Notes under the pieces: model-generated
What the model was told of the DNA's origin: nothing
Seen by the model: the letters and a program-made list of their open reading frames with translations, nothing else
The model's database searches: none
Shown here: positions 20,313-29,182 of the stretch, piece after piece
Numbering within the stretch: position 1 is the first letter of the stretch
Layout: every line of letters begins with the position of its first letter
Translations under genes and position numbers: made by a program
DNA from: a virus
Strand: one strand, 5' to 3'
IMG/VR virus record: IMGVR_UViG_3300031963_000404
Span: 1 to 38,097 of that record
DNA: 38,097 nt

Positions 20313-20959
20313 GGGAGCGGACTGGACGCAAAACTGACGGTGATTGTCTGCGGGTGCACAGGAATACTAAAACCAGGACCAAAGAAAAATCCGGGGCATG
20401 ATATTGTCAGCGAGCGGCCGCCAAGCAAACTTCCTGAGCTTGGCAAAGATTCAATGCTCAGGCAGTCACTCTTGAAAAATCCTTGATAGTCAAGACCATA
20501 GGTTGAAAACCCAAAGCCATAACGACGAGTCATCGTTACAAAAGCGCGAAATCGGACGTTCCCGTTACTGCACTGCTCGGAACTCGTGTCTCTCGACGGG
20601 TCAAATGGCGAAAAATGAGCCCGTACAGATACAGCTGACGACCTAATGAAAAATCCGCCCTCAATTGGATCGGGTGGGCCTCGTCTTTGTGCCAAACAAG
20701 AACCGCACAACTCTCCTGCGGCTGTTGATCCATTCGCAAAAGACAAGTCCTTGTTCGCGAGATCCCAAATCGGAACAGAAGTGTTGTCTGTTGTTGCATC
20801 AACAAACCCTGAAAACGAAACTGTAATTGGAATGCTTAAACAATTTCCGCGCTTTCTGTTGTCACTGGAAATGCAGCTTGTGGTGCTTGCTGGCAATACA
20901 GACGGCAAGGGCGAATTAAACACACAACAGCACAGCTCACTACCACAACAGCACGCCAT
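20309..20959 (-). CDS. Cysteine-rich tail-tip or accessory protein
   Basis: 216 residues beginning MACCCGSELCCCVF, with further single cysteines spread through a beta-rich, serine-rich body (ISIPITVSFSGF-like strands, YGFGFSTYGLDYQGFF). The coding region is clearly lower in GC than its neighbours (about 42 % in the line 20821-20880), pointing to recent acquisition. The position after the tail proteins suggests a tail fibre or tip component with host-specific function. No family was recognised. Confidence 0.5.
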   Translation of the reverse strand: MACCCGSELCCCVFNSPLPSVLPASTTSCISSDNRKRGNCLSIPITVSFSGFVDATTDNTSVPIWDLANKDLSFANGSTAAGELCGSCLAQRRGPPDPIEGGFFIRSSAVSVRAHFSPFDPSRDTSSEQCSNGNVRFRAFVTMTRRYGFGFSTYGLDYQGFFKSDCLSIESLPSSGSLLGGRSLTISCPGFFFGPGFSIPVHPQTITVSFASSPLP

Positions 20960-20961
20960 CT

Positions 20962-21450
20962 CTACACCCTAAGCCGGAGAAACGATATGGACGCAGTCAC
21001 CAGCGTTTTGCCAATGCTTATCGTGCACGCCGATGTGTTTAGCGAAGCCGACAGCGTCACGTCGGTTATGACGGTTGTAGATGCCGACTCAAGTGGCACG
21101 TCGATCAGATACCACGCCGTGCCGTCTTTGGCGATTGCACAGTCTGTGCTCCCGGCCGCCGTTGATGTCACTGGGTAGAACAGATTCACCACCGCCACGG
21201 TATTCGGCGTGGCCGTCTGATTCTTGAACGTCACCGTCTTCGTGGCGTTGATCGACCACGCACCGGTGAAGGTGCAGACGCGGAAGGCCTTGCCAGAAAC
21301 TCCACCGATGCGAGCCCCAAACGTCAGCGGGTCGCAGTCACGGTCGCCACCTTCGACGGTGCGGACCACCTTGGCGATGCGGTCAGCCGCGCCGCTCGTG
21401 AACGTGACGCGCTCAGTGGCGGCCGGCTTGTTGTCTGCCTTCTTCGCCAT
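20962..21450 (-). CDS. Tail-associated beta-rich protein (162 aa)
   Basis: A short basic N-terminus (MAKKADNKPAATERVTF) leads to a threonine/valine-rich beta domain (SINATKTVTFKNQTATPNTV). ATG 21450 has AAGGTG upstream. It lies between the post-tape-measure protein and the cysteine-rich protein, so a tail-tip or fibre role is likely from position only. Confidence 0.5.
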   Translation of the reverse strand: MAKKADNKPAATERVTFTSGAADRIAKVVRTVEGGDRDCDPLTFGARIGGVSGKAFRVCTFTGAWSINATKTVTFKNQTATPNTVAVVNLFYPVTSTAAGSTDCAIAKDGTAWYLIDVPLESASTTVITDVTLSASLNTSACTISIGKTLVTASISFLRLRV

Positions 21451-21458
21451 GCGTCACC

Positions 21459-22328
21459 TTAAAACGGCGGCGTGCCGAAGTACGTGGCGAAGTTCACCGC
21501 AGGGTTCACGCGGCGCTGCAGGATGATCGGGTCGCCGGAAGTTTGAATTGCGCCGCCGGCAGTCAACTTGACGACGTTGGCGGACGGGATGTCGTCGTTG
21601 TCTGGCGGCGGTCCCTTGACGGTCGCACGTTTCAGCACGCCGCCGTCTAGGTAGTTCCACCCGGCGTTGGGCAGGTACAGCTGATACCCGCTCGGCTTGT
21701 ACGTGAGTTCTGCGGCCACTTGCCAGTACGTCACCTGAAAACCGTTCACCACCTCCGTGGTCTGCTGGCCGCTGATCCCGAGGCACTGCCACTGATACGG
21801 CGCGGCCCCGAGGTAGCTATCTGCATTGAGCGCGCCAGTGACGGCGATTGCGTTGGCCGCCGGGAACGTGGCACGGTTGCCGGCGATTGTCAGCCTCAAT
21901 TCGCCCTCGATGGCTTGGGCACCTTCGATGATGTCGCCGGCGGAGTTAACGAGCGGTTTGATGTCGGCGTTGCCTGTTCCGTTGTAGTAGCGAAACGTTG
22001 GCACTGCCACGCCGCTTGTGGAGAACGACCACACGTCATCGCGTGCCAGCGGGCTCGCCTCAAACCCGGCCGTGCCAACCGCAGGCGTGGCGAACGAGTA
22101 CACGGCTTCCGCCTGGTAAGCACTCGACTCTGTCACCTGGCCATCGGTGCAGAGCATGTACGCGTATTCGGGGTGCGGCGTACCGTGGACGTAGCCACCA
22201 GACGAAATGATGGACTGCGTCGGCGTCGCGCCGTCGAGCAGAAACGCTATGCGAATCTGCGCCGTGGGGCTTTCACCAAAGCGGTGCGAGAACGAGCGGC
22301 CGAGTTCTCTGGTGCTCACTACTGCCAT
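21459..22328 (-). CDS. Tail-tip/distal tail protein candidate (289 aa)
   Basis: Directly behind the tape-measure gene (3-base gap), the position of the distal tail or hub protein in siphophages. It is beta-rich throughout (YVHGTPHPEYAYMLCTDGQ, FQVTYWQVAAELTYKP, WNYLDGGVL). The last third recalls small virion-associated proteins with PSANVVKLTAGGAI. There is no enzymatic motif. Confidence 0.55.
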   Translation of the reverse strand: MAVVSTRELGRSFSHRFGESPTAQIRIAFLLDGATPTQSIISSGGYVHGTPHPEYAYMLCTDGQVTESSAYQAEAVYSFATPAVGTAGFEASPLARDDVWSFSTSGVAVPTFRYYNGTGNADIKPLVNSAGDIIEGAQAIEGELRLTIAGNRATFPAANAIAVTGALNADSYLGAAPYQWQCLGISGQQTTEVVNGFQVTYWQVAAELTYKPSGYQLYLPNAGWNYLDGGVLKRATVKGPPPDNDDIPSANVVKLTAGGAIQTSGDPIILQRRVNPAVNFATYFGTPPF

Positions 22329-22331
22329 GCT

Positions 22332-25214
22332 TCACCCACGAATATCGACGGGCGCTGCGGCCAGCCGGTCGAGTTTGTTTTCCAGTCTGCGCAGTGCGTC
22401 AAGTTGCTTTCGGTATTCAGCGATCGCCGGATCTTCGCGGCCCGTGGCGAGACGCACCAATTCCGACGCGCCTTCCTGCGTGCGGATGTCGTTGAGCACG
22501 AGCGGATTCTGCGATGCACGCCGCAGGGCCTCTAGACGCTCCTGCTCGAGCGTGGCCCGCTCTTCGATGATCTGCAGCTCCAGGTCGCGAATCTCGCCGA
22601 GCTGCTGCAAGCGGTCGTCAAAGAGATCCTGCTGCTTTTGAATCGCCGCGTCGAACTGTGCCGGGTCGATCAGCTTGGCTTCCAGCTGCTGACGTGAGGC
22701 TTCCACGCCCTTCTGGAACTCAACGCCGGCCGCGAGGCCCGCCTGCCCGTAGCGGTCGCCAATCGTGCCGAGGTCCACGCTGAGGCCGGCGTTTGCCAGG
22801 TCGCCGTTCAGGCCGTCGATGGCACGGCGGGCGTTGTCGAGGTCTGAGAGATCGACCGTTACGCCGAGGTCGGACAGCTCACCCTGCAGGTTTTGGGCGG
22901 CATCCCGGCTGGCGTTGGAGAACTCGCCCACCTTGGCGATGACGGCGTCGATCTGCTCGCGCGAGCCGCTGATGGCTTGCTGGATGTCGTTGGCATTGAA
23001 GCCGAAGTCGAGCGTCTCTTGGGCGGCGGCCTGGGCCTGCTCGAGGATCTGCAGCCGCCGGAGGGCTGCCCGCTCGGCTTCGCGGTCGCTGGCGGCGCGG
23101 GCCTGAACGATGGCCGTCTCGGCTTCGTCAATCTGCCGCGTGATGGCCAGCAGGTTCTCTGCGGCTTCGCTTTCGTTGCCAAGGCCGTTCTGTCTCACAA
23201 AGGCATCAGCCCGCTGACGGTCGGCTTCGATCAGTCTCTCGGCAGCACGCACGCGATCGTCGGCAGCCTTCTTCACAGCGTCGGCTGCCTGCTTCTGGGC
23301 ATCCGCCTCGCGGCCCAGCAAGTCGATCTGCCGCTCAAAGTCCTGTCGAGAGTTGGCCACCGCGCGGGCCAACTGCTCTCCCGACAATCCAGCCCCTTCG
23401 GCGGCCGCTGAAATGTCTTCCAGCGACTTCGCAAAACCGAACACGGCATCGGTGCCAGCGGTGCCAAACTGAGACGCTTGCTGCAGGGCCTTGGCCAGTT
23501 CTTCGTTGAGCTGCACGGCACCGTCGCCCACGTCTCCAAGTGACGCCACGAACTCGGCCAGCGGTTGGTTGGCCAGCAGCTCCTTCGCCTCGCGGGCACG
23601 CTCCAGCCTGGCCCTCAGCTGGTCGATCGGCTCAAACAGCGTGCCGATGCCCTGCTCAGCGCGGCTAAGGTCGGATGCCTCGTTAAAATTCTGCTGTTCT
23701 TTTAGGAAGCGATTGATTGCCCCAACGGACTCAGCCACGCTGTCGGCAATGCTGCGGCCGATGCGGGCGAAACCGCTCGTGACCTGTCTCTCTAGGCCCT
23801 GCGTGGCAACGGCAGCCCGATCCATGGCATCACCGAAGGCATCAAGGTCTGCCCGCTGCTGGTCTGTAATCGCGCCGCCAATTCGCTCTATGTCTGCAGC
23901 GGCGGCCCCGATCTGGCGAAACACTGGCAACAGCTCCGCGCCGCTCTTGCCGAACAAAGAAACGGCAGCGCCGGCCCGGCGTGCCGGGTCGGAAATCTCT
24001 GCGATAGCCTGCGCGGCCTGCGTGAACAGCTGCTCGGGATTACTAGACCGCACATCCTCCGCGCTTAAACCGAGATCACGGAACGCTTCGGCGGCGTTCT
24101 TGCCGCCTTGGCGAGCGTCGTCCAGCGTACGCAGGAACTTCGTAAAGCTGACACCCAAGCTTTCGACGCCGACGCCTTCACGAAGTGCGGCATTTTCTAA
24201 GACTTGAATAAACCCAAAAGAAGCACCTAGCTGGTCAGCCAAGATGCCAAGCCGGGCCACATCGCCCTCAAGCTGCACCAAGCCACGGCCCGCGACGACA
24301 GCCCCAGCACCCAAGGCAGTGAGCCCGCCAAGCGCCAGGGTCGTTGGATTGAGCAGGCCAGCCATAGCGGCCCCAAACTGGCCAATGCCGCCGCCGCTGG
24401 CGAACACGCGGTTGAGCCCCTCGGCTGCGCTCGTAATGCCAGAGATGCGGCCAGCCACGTTGCCGATCGGGCCGGGCAGGATGGCCAGCGTGCCGGCGAG
24501 CTCAGCGAAGCCGAGGTTGCCGCGCGAGCCGGCACTATCCACGGCGGCGTCGTAGCCCTTGGCTGCCGACTCGGCACGGATGAAACGCTGGGTGGCCTGC
24601 TCTAAAAGTGCGTTAAATTGCGGTGCCGTGAGGTTGAAGGCTTTCTTGTGGGCCAGCAACTCTTGAACCTCGGCGTCGTATCGCTCCATGGGCGTACGGG
24701 CCTGCTCCTGCAACTGGGCTGCCCTTGCCGCAAACGCCGCCCGCTCTTGCTCCGACTTGGCGACTTGCTGATTGACGCCAATGGCATCGGCAGACGCTCT
24801 GTTGAGGGTCTGCAGGCCGATCGCACCAAGGTCGTAAAGTTCGACAAGGCGTTGCGTTGTCTTTGCCTGTCCCTCTTGGGCCGTGGCAAATTGTTCAGTA
24901 AGTCGCAGCCCTTCCGCAAACAAATCTGCCGTGGCTCTGGCAGCCTGCTGAAGACGCTCAAATTCTGCCGCAAATTCTTGAGGGCTTCGAAGCCCGCGCT
25001 TCATCTCGCTCGTCAGGAATGCTACGTCAGTGGCGAATTGCCTTTGTGCAGCCGAGGCCCCGCTTGTTGAGCCCAGGAATTTGTCGAACAACGCCGCCGA
25101 CGCACTGGCCTGCTCGCCCAGCCGTTGCAGTGCCCGGTCCACCGGCGTGAGGTTTTTTTGGAGACCACTGGCATCCGCCGTGATCTTCATCGCCAAGCCG
25201 AGGACGGTAGCCAT
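22332..25214 (-). CDS. Tail tape measure protein
   Basis: 960 residues, the largest gene and the classic tape-measure layout. It has long alanine/glutamine-rich coiled coils (AAQLQEQARTPMERYDAEV; DADAQKQAADAV-type repeats), one central hydrophobic stretch at about residues 275-315 (LNPTTLALGGLTALGAGAVV) and a helical C-terminus. It sets tail length; at about 1.5 angstrom per residue it implies a tail near 140 nm. ATG 25214 overlaps the gpGT stop (TAATG). Confidence 0.9.
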   Translation of the reverse strand: MATVLGLAMKITADASGLQKNLTPVDRALQRLGEQASASAALFDKFLGSTSGASAAQRQFATDVAFLTSEMKRGLRSPQEFAAEFERLQQAARATADLFAEGLRLTEQFATAQEGQAKTTQRLVELYDLGAIGLQTLNRASADAIGVNQQVAKSEQERAAFAARAAQLQEQARTPMERYDAEVQELLAHKKAFNLTAPQFNALLEQATQRFIRAESAAKGYDAAVDSAGSRGNLGFAELAGTLAILPGPIGNVAGRISGITSAAEGLNRVFASGGGIGQFGAAMAGLLNPTTLALGGLTALGAGAVVAGRGLVQLEGDVARLGILADQLGASFGFIQVLENAALREGVGVESLGVSFTKFLRTLDDARQGGKNAAEAFRDLGLSAEDVRSSNPEQLFTQAAQAIAEISDPARRAGAAVSLFGKSGAELLPVFRQIGAAAADIERIGGAITDQQRADLDAFGDAMDRAAVATQGLERQVTSGFARIGRSIADSVAESVGAINRFLKEQQNFNEASDLSRAEQGIGTLFEPIDQLRARLERAREAKELLANQPLAEFVASLGDVGDGAVQLNEELAKALQQASQFGTAGTDAVFGFAKSLEDISAAAEGAGLSGEQLARAVANSRQDFERQIDLLGREADAQKQAADAVKKAADDRVRAAERLIEADRQRADAFVRQNGLGNESEAAENLLAITRQIDEAETAIVQARAASDREAERAALRRLQILEQAQAAAQETLDFGFNANDIQQAISGSREQIDAVIAKVGEFSNASRDAAQNLQGELSDLGVTVDLSDLDNARRAIDGLNGDLANAGLSVDLGTIGDRYGQAGLAAGVEFQKGVEASRQQLEAKLIDPAQFDAAIQKQQDLFDDRLQQLGEIRDLELQIIEERATLEQERLEALRRASQNPLVLNDIRTQEGASELVRLATGREDPAIAEYRKQLDALRRLENKLDRLAAAPVDIRG

Positions 25215-25887
25215 TACTGGATGCCTTTCTCTGCCATCCGGGCCTTGGCCTTTTCGATGGCGTCAATGATCTGAGTCTCGTGCTGCGGCGGGCGCTCAAC
25301 CGGCACGAAATCTTCGGTCTTGGGCGTGCGGCCCTTCGGACAGTATGGCGCAAGGGCGGCACTGGCTAGCAGTCCCGTCTGCCGCCAAGGATCGGGCAGC
25401 GGATCGAAGAAGCGGTGCATGGCCACCCACTCGGAGAGCTCGCGCGAGTCCATGCGCCGGCCGAGCTCTTTAACCGTCATGCCGAGGTGTGCCGCCAGGC
25501 GGAAGAGGAATCGGCGCGTCGGCCTGGCGTTTAGGCTTTTCCCAGCTCTTGCACGTCCTCTTCACTGAGGGCGTTGTGCTCCATGGCCTTCTGCCACAGA
25601 AGGCTCATCACCTTGGCAGACTTGTTGCCCAGTGCGTCCACGTCCGCAGTGGTCGTAAACAGCAGCTCGCCGATCTCGTTGCACAGCACCTTCTGGAGGA
25701 ACTTTGTGCGGAAGTTGTCCACGCTTTCGATGCCCGCCTTGCGGTTGCGAATCCACTCATTTTCGTAGGCATCGCGCTCGGCCACGCTCATCACGCGGAT
25801 ATACACGCTGCCGCCCCACGACTTCACCGGCACCTCGAGGAGGCCCAAGTCATCGGCCGCCAGGATCTGCTCTTTCGTCAACGCCAT
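25214..25887 (-). CDS. Tail assembly chaperone gpGT, made by -1 frameshift
   Basis: Residues 1-117 are shared with the G protein. At GGGAAAA (25543-25537), which sits as G-GGA-AAA in the G frame, a -1 slip gives the extension SLNARPTRRFLFRLAAHLGM and continues to the stop at 25214, about 224 residues in all. The T part (FRLAAHLGMTVKELG, SELSEWVA-type) is the conserved siphophage T domain. The arrangement before the tape-measure gene is the same as lambda G/GT. GT binds the tape measure and recruits tail-tube protein. Confidence 0.88.
25531..25887 (-). CDS. Tail assembly chaperone gpG
   Basis: 118 residues, ending at TAA 25533-25531 just after the slippery site. It begins MALTKEQILAADDLGLLEVP and holds a conserved chaperone core (VYIRVMSVAERDAYENEW). 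It is the major product; the frameshifted GT is the minor one. It coats the tape measure during tail assembly. Confidence 0.85.
   Translation of the reverse strand: MALTKEQILAADDLGLLEVPVKSWGGSVYIRVMSVAERDAYENEWIRNRKAGIESVDNFRTKFLQKVLCNEIGELLFTTTADVDALGNKSAKVMSLLWQKAMEHNALSEEDVQELGKA
25537..25543 (-). other. Programmed -1 frameshift slippery heptamer GGGAAAA
   Basis: The heptamer is in the canonical X-XXY-YYZ register of the G gene (G GGA AAA), followed by GCC and the G stop. The downstream open frame is exactly -1 relative to G, and runs without a break to the tape-measure start. Confidence 0.85.
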
Positions 25888-25891
25888 GTGT

Positions 25892-26179
25892 TCAGCTCAC
25901 GATCTGGAAGGTTGCGGTGTACCGGATGGCATCGTTCACCTGAGCGCTGCCACCCACTGACGTACATACTGCAAACCCTGTCAAGCCGCCGACGCTGTAG
26001 GTAACTCGCGCCCCATATGCAGTGCCTATTGGCTGGAATGACTCAATCGTAAAACTGCCAAGGCTGTCGCTCCACGTTCCGGAACGATCCGTTGGCAGCC
26101 CGCCGCCCTTTTGCCACGTGACCGAGTACACCTCACCAGGGCTTGGCGAGACCGTGAAGCCTTGCGACAGAACTGCCAT
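25892..26179 (-). CDS. Small tail protein, paralogue A (95 aa)
   Basis: A beta-rich protein (SPSPGEVYSVTWQKGG; AQVNDAIRYTATFQIV). The C-terminal VNDxIR motif is shared with the next two genes, so the three form a tandem family. It comes immediately before the chaperone genes, where the tail tube protein is expected. It may be a minor tube or tube-decoration protein. Confidence 0.55.
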   Translation of the reverse strand: MAVLSQGFTVSPSPGEVYSVTWQKGGGLPTDRSGTWSDSLGSFTIESFQPIGTAYGARVTYSVGGLTGFAVCTSVGGSAQVNDAIRYTATFQIVS

Positions 26180-26182
26180 GCG

Positions 26183-26524
26183 TCACCCGATGGATACGGT
26201 GACAGAACCCCGTGGCACGTCGTTCACGGACAGCGTCAGCGATGCGGCCGTGACCGTCTGGCCCGCCGCCGTTTGGCCAACGCTGAACAGCGTGAGATCC
26301 ATGTAGTCGATCTGGTACTCAGTGACAGCGCCGCCCGTGGCGTTGGGATCAGGCAGGGCCGCGATCGTGACGACGCTTGTGCTCGTCACGCCCAGGTGGC
26401 TCACGTCAATCGTGTTTTCGGTGGCCGAGATGTTGTTGCTCGTCTCAACGAATCGAGTGATTTCGCTGAGCTTCGTGCCGACGACAGTGAAAGAGCCACG
26501 ATTGCCTTGTGAGCTGGATGCCAT
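26183..26524 (-). CDS. Tail tube-like protein, paralogue B (113 aa)
   Basis: Beta-rich, with NTIDVSHLGVTSTS, the TIDV.. turn typical of tube proteins, and a C-terminal LSVNDVPRGSVTVSIG. It shares both landmarks with the next gene. This or the next is the best candidate for the major tail tube protein. Confidence 0.6.
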   Translation of the reverse strand: MASSSQGNRGSFTVVGTKLSEITRFVETSNNISATENTIDVSHLGVTSTSVVTIAALPDPNATGGAVTEYQIDYMDLTLFSVGQTAAGQTVTAASLTLSVNDVPRGSVTVSIG

Positions 26525-26533
26525 TACTGCACC

Positions 26534-26884
26534 TTACGGAACGAGGATGGTTGCCGAGCCGCGAATCACGTCATTGACGCCGAACGTCGTGGACGAAGAA
26601 GACACAGTGCAGTTGCTGCGGCTGCCGAGCACTGGCAGCGACACGGTGACGCTGTTGGAAGTTGCGACCGTGACGCCGAAATACTCGACCGTCACCGAGT
26701 AGGTGGCACCGGCCGCGCCAGCCGCACGCAGCGGGCGTGCGAAAGTCTTGATGGCGTTGTCGTTCAGCGTGGTCACGTCGATCGTGTCATCGCCACCGCC
26801 GCCGCCCGATCCAGAGAACTGGACCGAGTAGGCCGCAACCGTGCTGCCGGCGATCGTCACCGAGCCACTCGAAAGGCTTGCCAT
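26534..26884 (-). CDS. Tail tube-like protein, paralogue C (116 aa)
   Basis: Contains a glycine run (SGSGGGGGDDTIDVTTLNDN) and the tube-like TIDVTTLNDNAIKTF, then ends FGVNDVIRGSATILV. It follows the tail-completion gene by one base. The paralogy with the two following genes points to duplication and divergence of a tube subunit. Confidence 0.6.
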   Translation of the reverse strand: MASLSSGSVTIAGSTVAAYSVQFSGSGGGGGDDTIDVTTLNDNAIKTFARPLRAAGAAGATYSVTVEYFGVTVATSNSVTVSLPVLGSRSNCTVSSSSTTFGVNDVIRGSATILVP

Positions 26885-26885
26885 A

Positions 26886-27302
26886 TTAGGTCTCCACCCA
26901 GAACAAAGCGTAGTTTTGCGTCACGCTGTACACCGGCGGCAACTCCGCTCCGGTGAGCTGCACGAAGTCGTCGGACTCCTGCTCCAGCGAAGCGTTCTGC
27001 ACTTCCACATTGTTCAAGTTTCCGGCGTAGCCATCCAGAACTTTGCGGAACGAGTCGGCCACTTGGCGAGCGTTTTCGTAGGTCGTGGCGTATATCTGCA
27101 CTTCCATGTTCACGGTCGGCAGCCCCAGCGGGCCGGCGAGCGTCTGCTGCCGCTGGATTGAACTGCGGCGGTACACGGCAAAAGGCAGCGTGGCCGTGGA
27201 CGGTGCCAGCACCGGATAGATGCGGGAGCCCACCAGAGACGACACGGCCGTGCTCGTCACGAGAGCATTGCGGGCGACCTGTTCCGGGCTCTTCAGCGAC
27301 AT
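26886..27302 (-). CDS. Tail completion protein, DUF3168-like
   Basis: 138 residues with the DUF3168/Gp17 order: ALVTSTAVSSLVGSRIYPV, TATLPFAVYRRSS, VNMEVQIYATTYENARQVAD. The family caps the tail at the head-proximal end. It sits between the HK97 gp10-like gene and the tube genes, its usual place. Confidence 0.8.
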   Translation of the reverse strand: MSLKSPEQVARNALVTSTAVSSLVGSRIYPVLAPSTATLPFAVYRRSSIQRQQTLAGPLGLPTVNMEVQIYATTYENARQVADSFRKVLDGYAGNLNNVEVQNASLEQESDDFVQLTGAELPPVYSVTQNYALFWVET

Positions 27303-27338
27303 GCTGCCATTATCCCGCAGAGGGGGCTTGTCTTTGAG

Positions 27339-28061
27339 TTATCCAGACACGGTGCTGCCAGAGAATCGCGTGATGGCTTCCAGGGCACGCTCGAGCGACA
27401 TAGAAAGCTGCTCACGCAGGATGCTCGTGACTTGCGGCCTGGAGCGGTTCCACGCCGTTTCGACCGGGGGCTGCCGTGCCACGCCGCCGCGAGGTGTCGC
27501 CGGTATCTCAAACGGCTGGCTGCGTTTGACGAAGAACGCCTTCGGGTAGCCGGGCCGAGTTGTGAACTTCTCGCCTTGCTTGCGGATTGAGAACGGCCCG
27601 AGCCCGTTAAACGAACTGGCGATATAGCCATTCTGCCCGCTCACCCAATGCACTAGGCCGTTCTTGCTCCGCCGCTGGTATGGCTTATTGGCCAGCGTGT
27701 CGATCTTGCGTGGGCGGGTGCCGTTCTCGATCCACCACTGATGAAAGGCCCGATCTTTCCCGGCCCGCACCCGGCCACCTTGGGCGCTCGACGCCGAACC
27801 CTTGCCGCTTTGGTTGTAGCCCACCAGGCCCACGCCAGTGCGGTCGCGCGGGTACATGACCACCTTCTTATTGCGAGCCCGGTAGAGGTTGCTCGTCGCC
27901 CCCACGGGCGTGACGTTGCCCAGCGCCGTGAACGCCGGCTGAATGGCCTTCTCTAGGGCGGCCTTCAGCATCTTGCTGGCGACTTCATCCGGCAGGGCTC
28001 GCAGCATCTCCAGCGGCTTGCCCACGTCATCGAATGAAACCTGAACCCTGATGCCTGCCAT
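27339..28061 (-). CDS. HK97 gp10-like head-tail/tail protein
   Basis: 240 residues, starting at the TGATG overlap with the adaptor gene. The N-terminal region (VQVSFDDVGKPLEMLRALPD, KMLKAALEKAIQPAF) is gp10-like; it is longer than HK97 gp10 because of a C-terminal basic half (TAWNRSRPQVTSILREQL). Involved in head-tail joining. Confidence 0.7.
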   Translation of the reverse strand: MAGIRVQVSFDDVGKPLEMLRALPDEVASKMLKAALEKAIQPAFTALGNVTPVGATSNLYRARNKKVVMYPRDRTGVGLVGYNQSGKGSASSAQGGRVRAGKDRAFHQWWIENGTRPRKIDTLANKPYQRRSKNGLVHWVSGQNGYIASSFNGLGPFSIRKQGEKFTTRPGYPKAFFVKRSQPFEIPATPRGGVARQPPVETAWNRSRPQVTSILREQLSMSLERALEAITRFSGSTVSG

Positions 28062-28378
28062 CAGGGGCTCTCCGTACAGATAGCCTCGTGCTCGCTGCGG
28101 TTGTTGTGCTCGAGCAGGCTGATAATGTCGAGCGTGCGATTTCGCCACCGGAACCGCATGCTCTGGGTGAGCCCTGCCAGATACCGCAGCCTCACCTTGT
28201 GAGTCAGGCTCACGTCCTGCTGCCCGGCCACGAGGGCCTCGCGTGCCGAGACGCCCTCGACGCTTGCCCACACTGTGGCGAAGTTGCTCCACGTGAGCAC
28301 GGTTTCGCCGAGGTTGTTGGTGCTGCCCGAGGCGGATTGAACCGTCACCCGCTCGCGGAGCTTGCCAGCGTCGATCAT
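28061..28378 (-). CDS. Head-tail adaptor (SPP1 gp16/H-T joining type)
   Basis: 105 residues beginning MIDAGKLRERVTVQSAS, the signature opening of this family, with WASVEGVSAREALVAGQ and HKVRLRYLAGLTQSMRF. It forms the second connector ring. The start overlaps the previous stop (ATGA). Confidence 0.85.
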   Translation of the reverse strand: MIDAGKLRERVTVQSASGSTNNLGETVLTWSNFATVWASVEGVSAREALVAGQQDVSLTHKVRLRYLAGLTQSMRFRWRNRTLDIISLLEHNNRSEHEAICTESP

Positions 28379-28986
28379 CTGTAGCTGCCCCACTTCTGGG
28401 AAGACAGCAGCGACTCCACGGCAAACTCTAGTTGCTTGCTGATGCTGCCCACGAGCACAGTGCTGCGGTTGTCGTACCAGAAGGCCACAAGCATGAGCAT
28501 GGCGTGGCGGATGGACTGCGGCACGTCCGATCCGCTCGGGCCGTACCCGCCCCACCACGTCACGCTGATGGCGTTGTCATCTTGGAGGTGCGGCGGCCAT
28601 GCCTGGCCGTACAGAGTTTTCACGGCCCCCGGCGTGCTCGCCCGGTCCACGCGGTAGCTCGCTGTGCTGTAGGTGGACGTGGTGCCGTTCTCAAACGTGA
28701 ACGTCAGGGCCACCGCCGTGGCCGTGCCGCTGGCCACGATCGGCGGGCGTGGCAGCTCGATGTCGTGCGTGCCGTCAGGTGGGAATCTGTCGAACCGCAT
28801 CACCCATTGGGTATGCACGAGCGTGCGATCCAGGTACTGCTCGCACCACTCGCGGGCTGCACGGATCAGCCCTGTGATGTATGTGTCATCGTCGGCCGTG
28901 TCAACACGCAGATGGCTCTTCGCCTCCGCGAGCGTGACGGGCTCAACGGCGGGCTGCGTCTGACGGGCCAGGCTTCGGTACTGCAC
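28375..28986 (-). CDS. Head-tail connector protein (gp6-like)
   Basis: 203 residues from GTG 28986, with GAGGAG upstream. EPVTLAEAKSHLRVD and DDTYITGLIRAAREWCEQYL are hallmarks of the gp6/DNA-packaging adaptor family, which forms the first ring beneath the portal. It overlaps the previous small gene by 44 bases. Confidence 0.85.
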   Translation of the reverse strand: MQYRSLARQTQPAVEPVTLAEAKSHLRVDTADDDTYITGLIRAAREWCEQYLDRTLVHTQWVMRFDRFPPDGTHDIELPRPPIVASGTATAVALTFTFENGTTSTYSTASYRVDRASTPGAVKTLYGQAWPPHLQDDNAISVTWWGGYGPSGSDVPQSIRHAMLMLVAFWYDNRSTVLVGSISKQLEFAVESLLSSQKWGSYR

Positions 28987-29182
28987 GTCGCTTGCTCCTC
29001 TTGGGCGTGGCGTCTGCCGTCTCCGCCTCGGGCTCAACGGCGGCTGTCTCGATCAGTTGTTGCTGGCGATCCTCGACGGCCACGCCTTGGGCGAGCAGCT
29101 GCGTGGCGAGCCCGCCCGAGATCTCCGCGACCTGGCCCGATCGGTACGCACGCCACGACCGTACGAATTTGATTTTCTTCAT
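28943..29182 (-). CDS. Small protein before the connector (79 aa)
   Basis: It begins MKKIKFVRSWRAYRSGQVAE, followed by QLLAQGVAVED and an acidic then basic tail. Similar short proteins with a SWRAYRxGxVAE start sit beside connector genes in other phages, by my recollection. ATG 29182 overlaps the glycosyltransferase stop. Confidence 0.55.
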   Translation of the reverse strand: MKKIKFVRSWRAYRSGQVAEISGGLATQLLAQGVAVEDRQQQLIETAAVEPEAETADATPKRSKRRAVPKPGPSDAARR

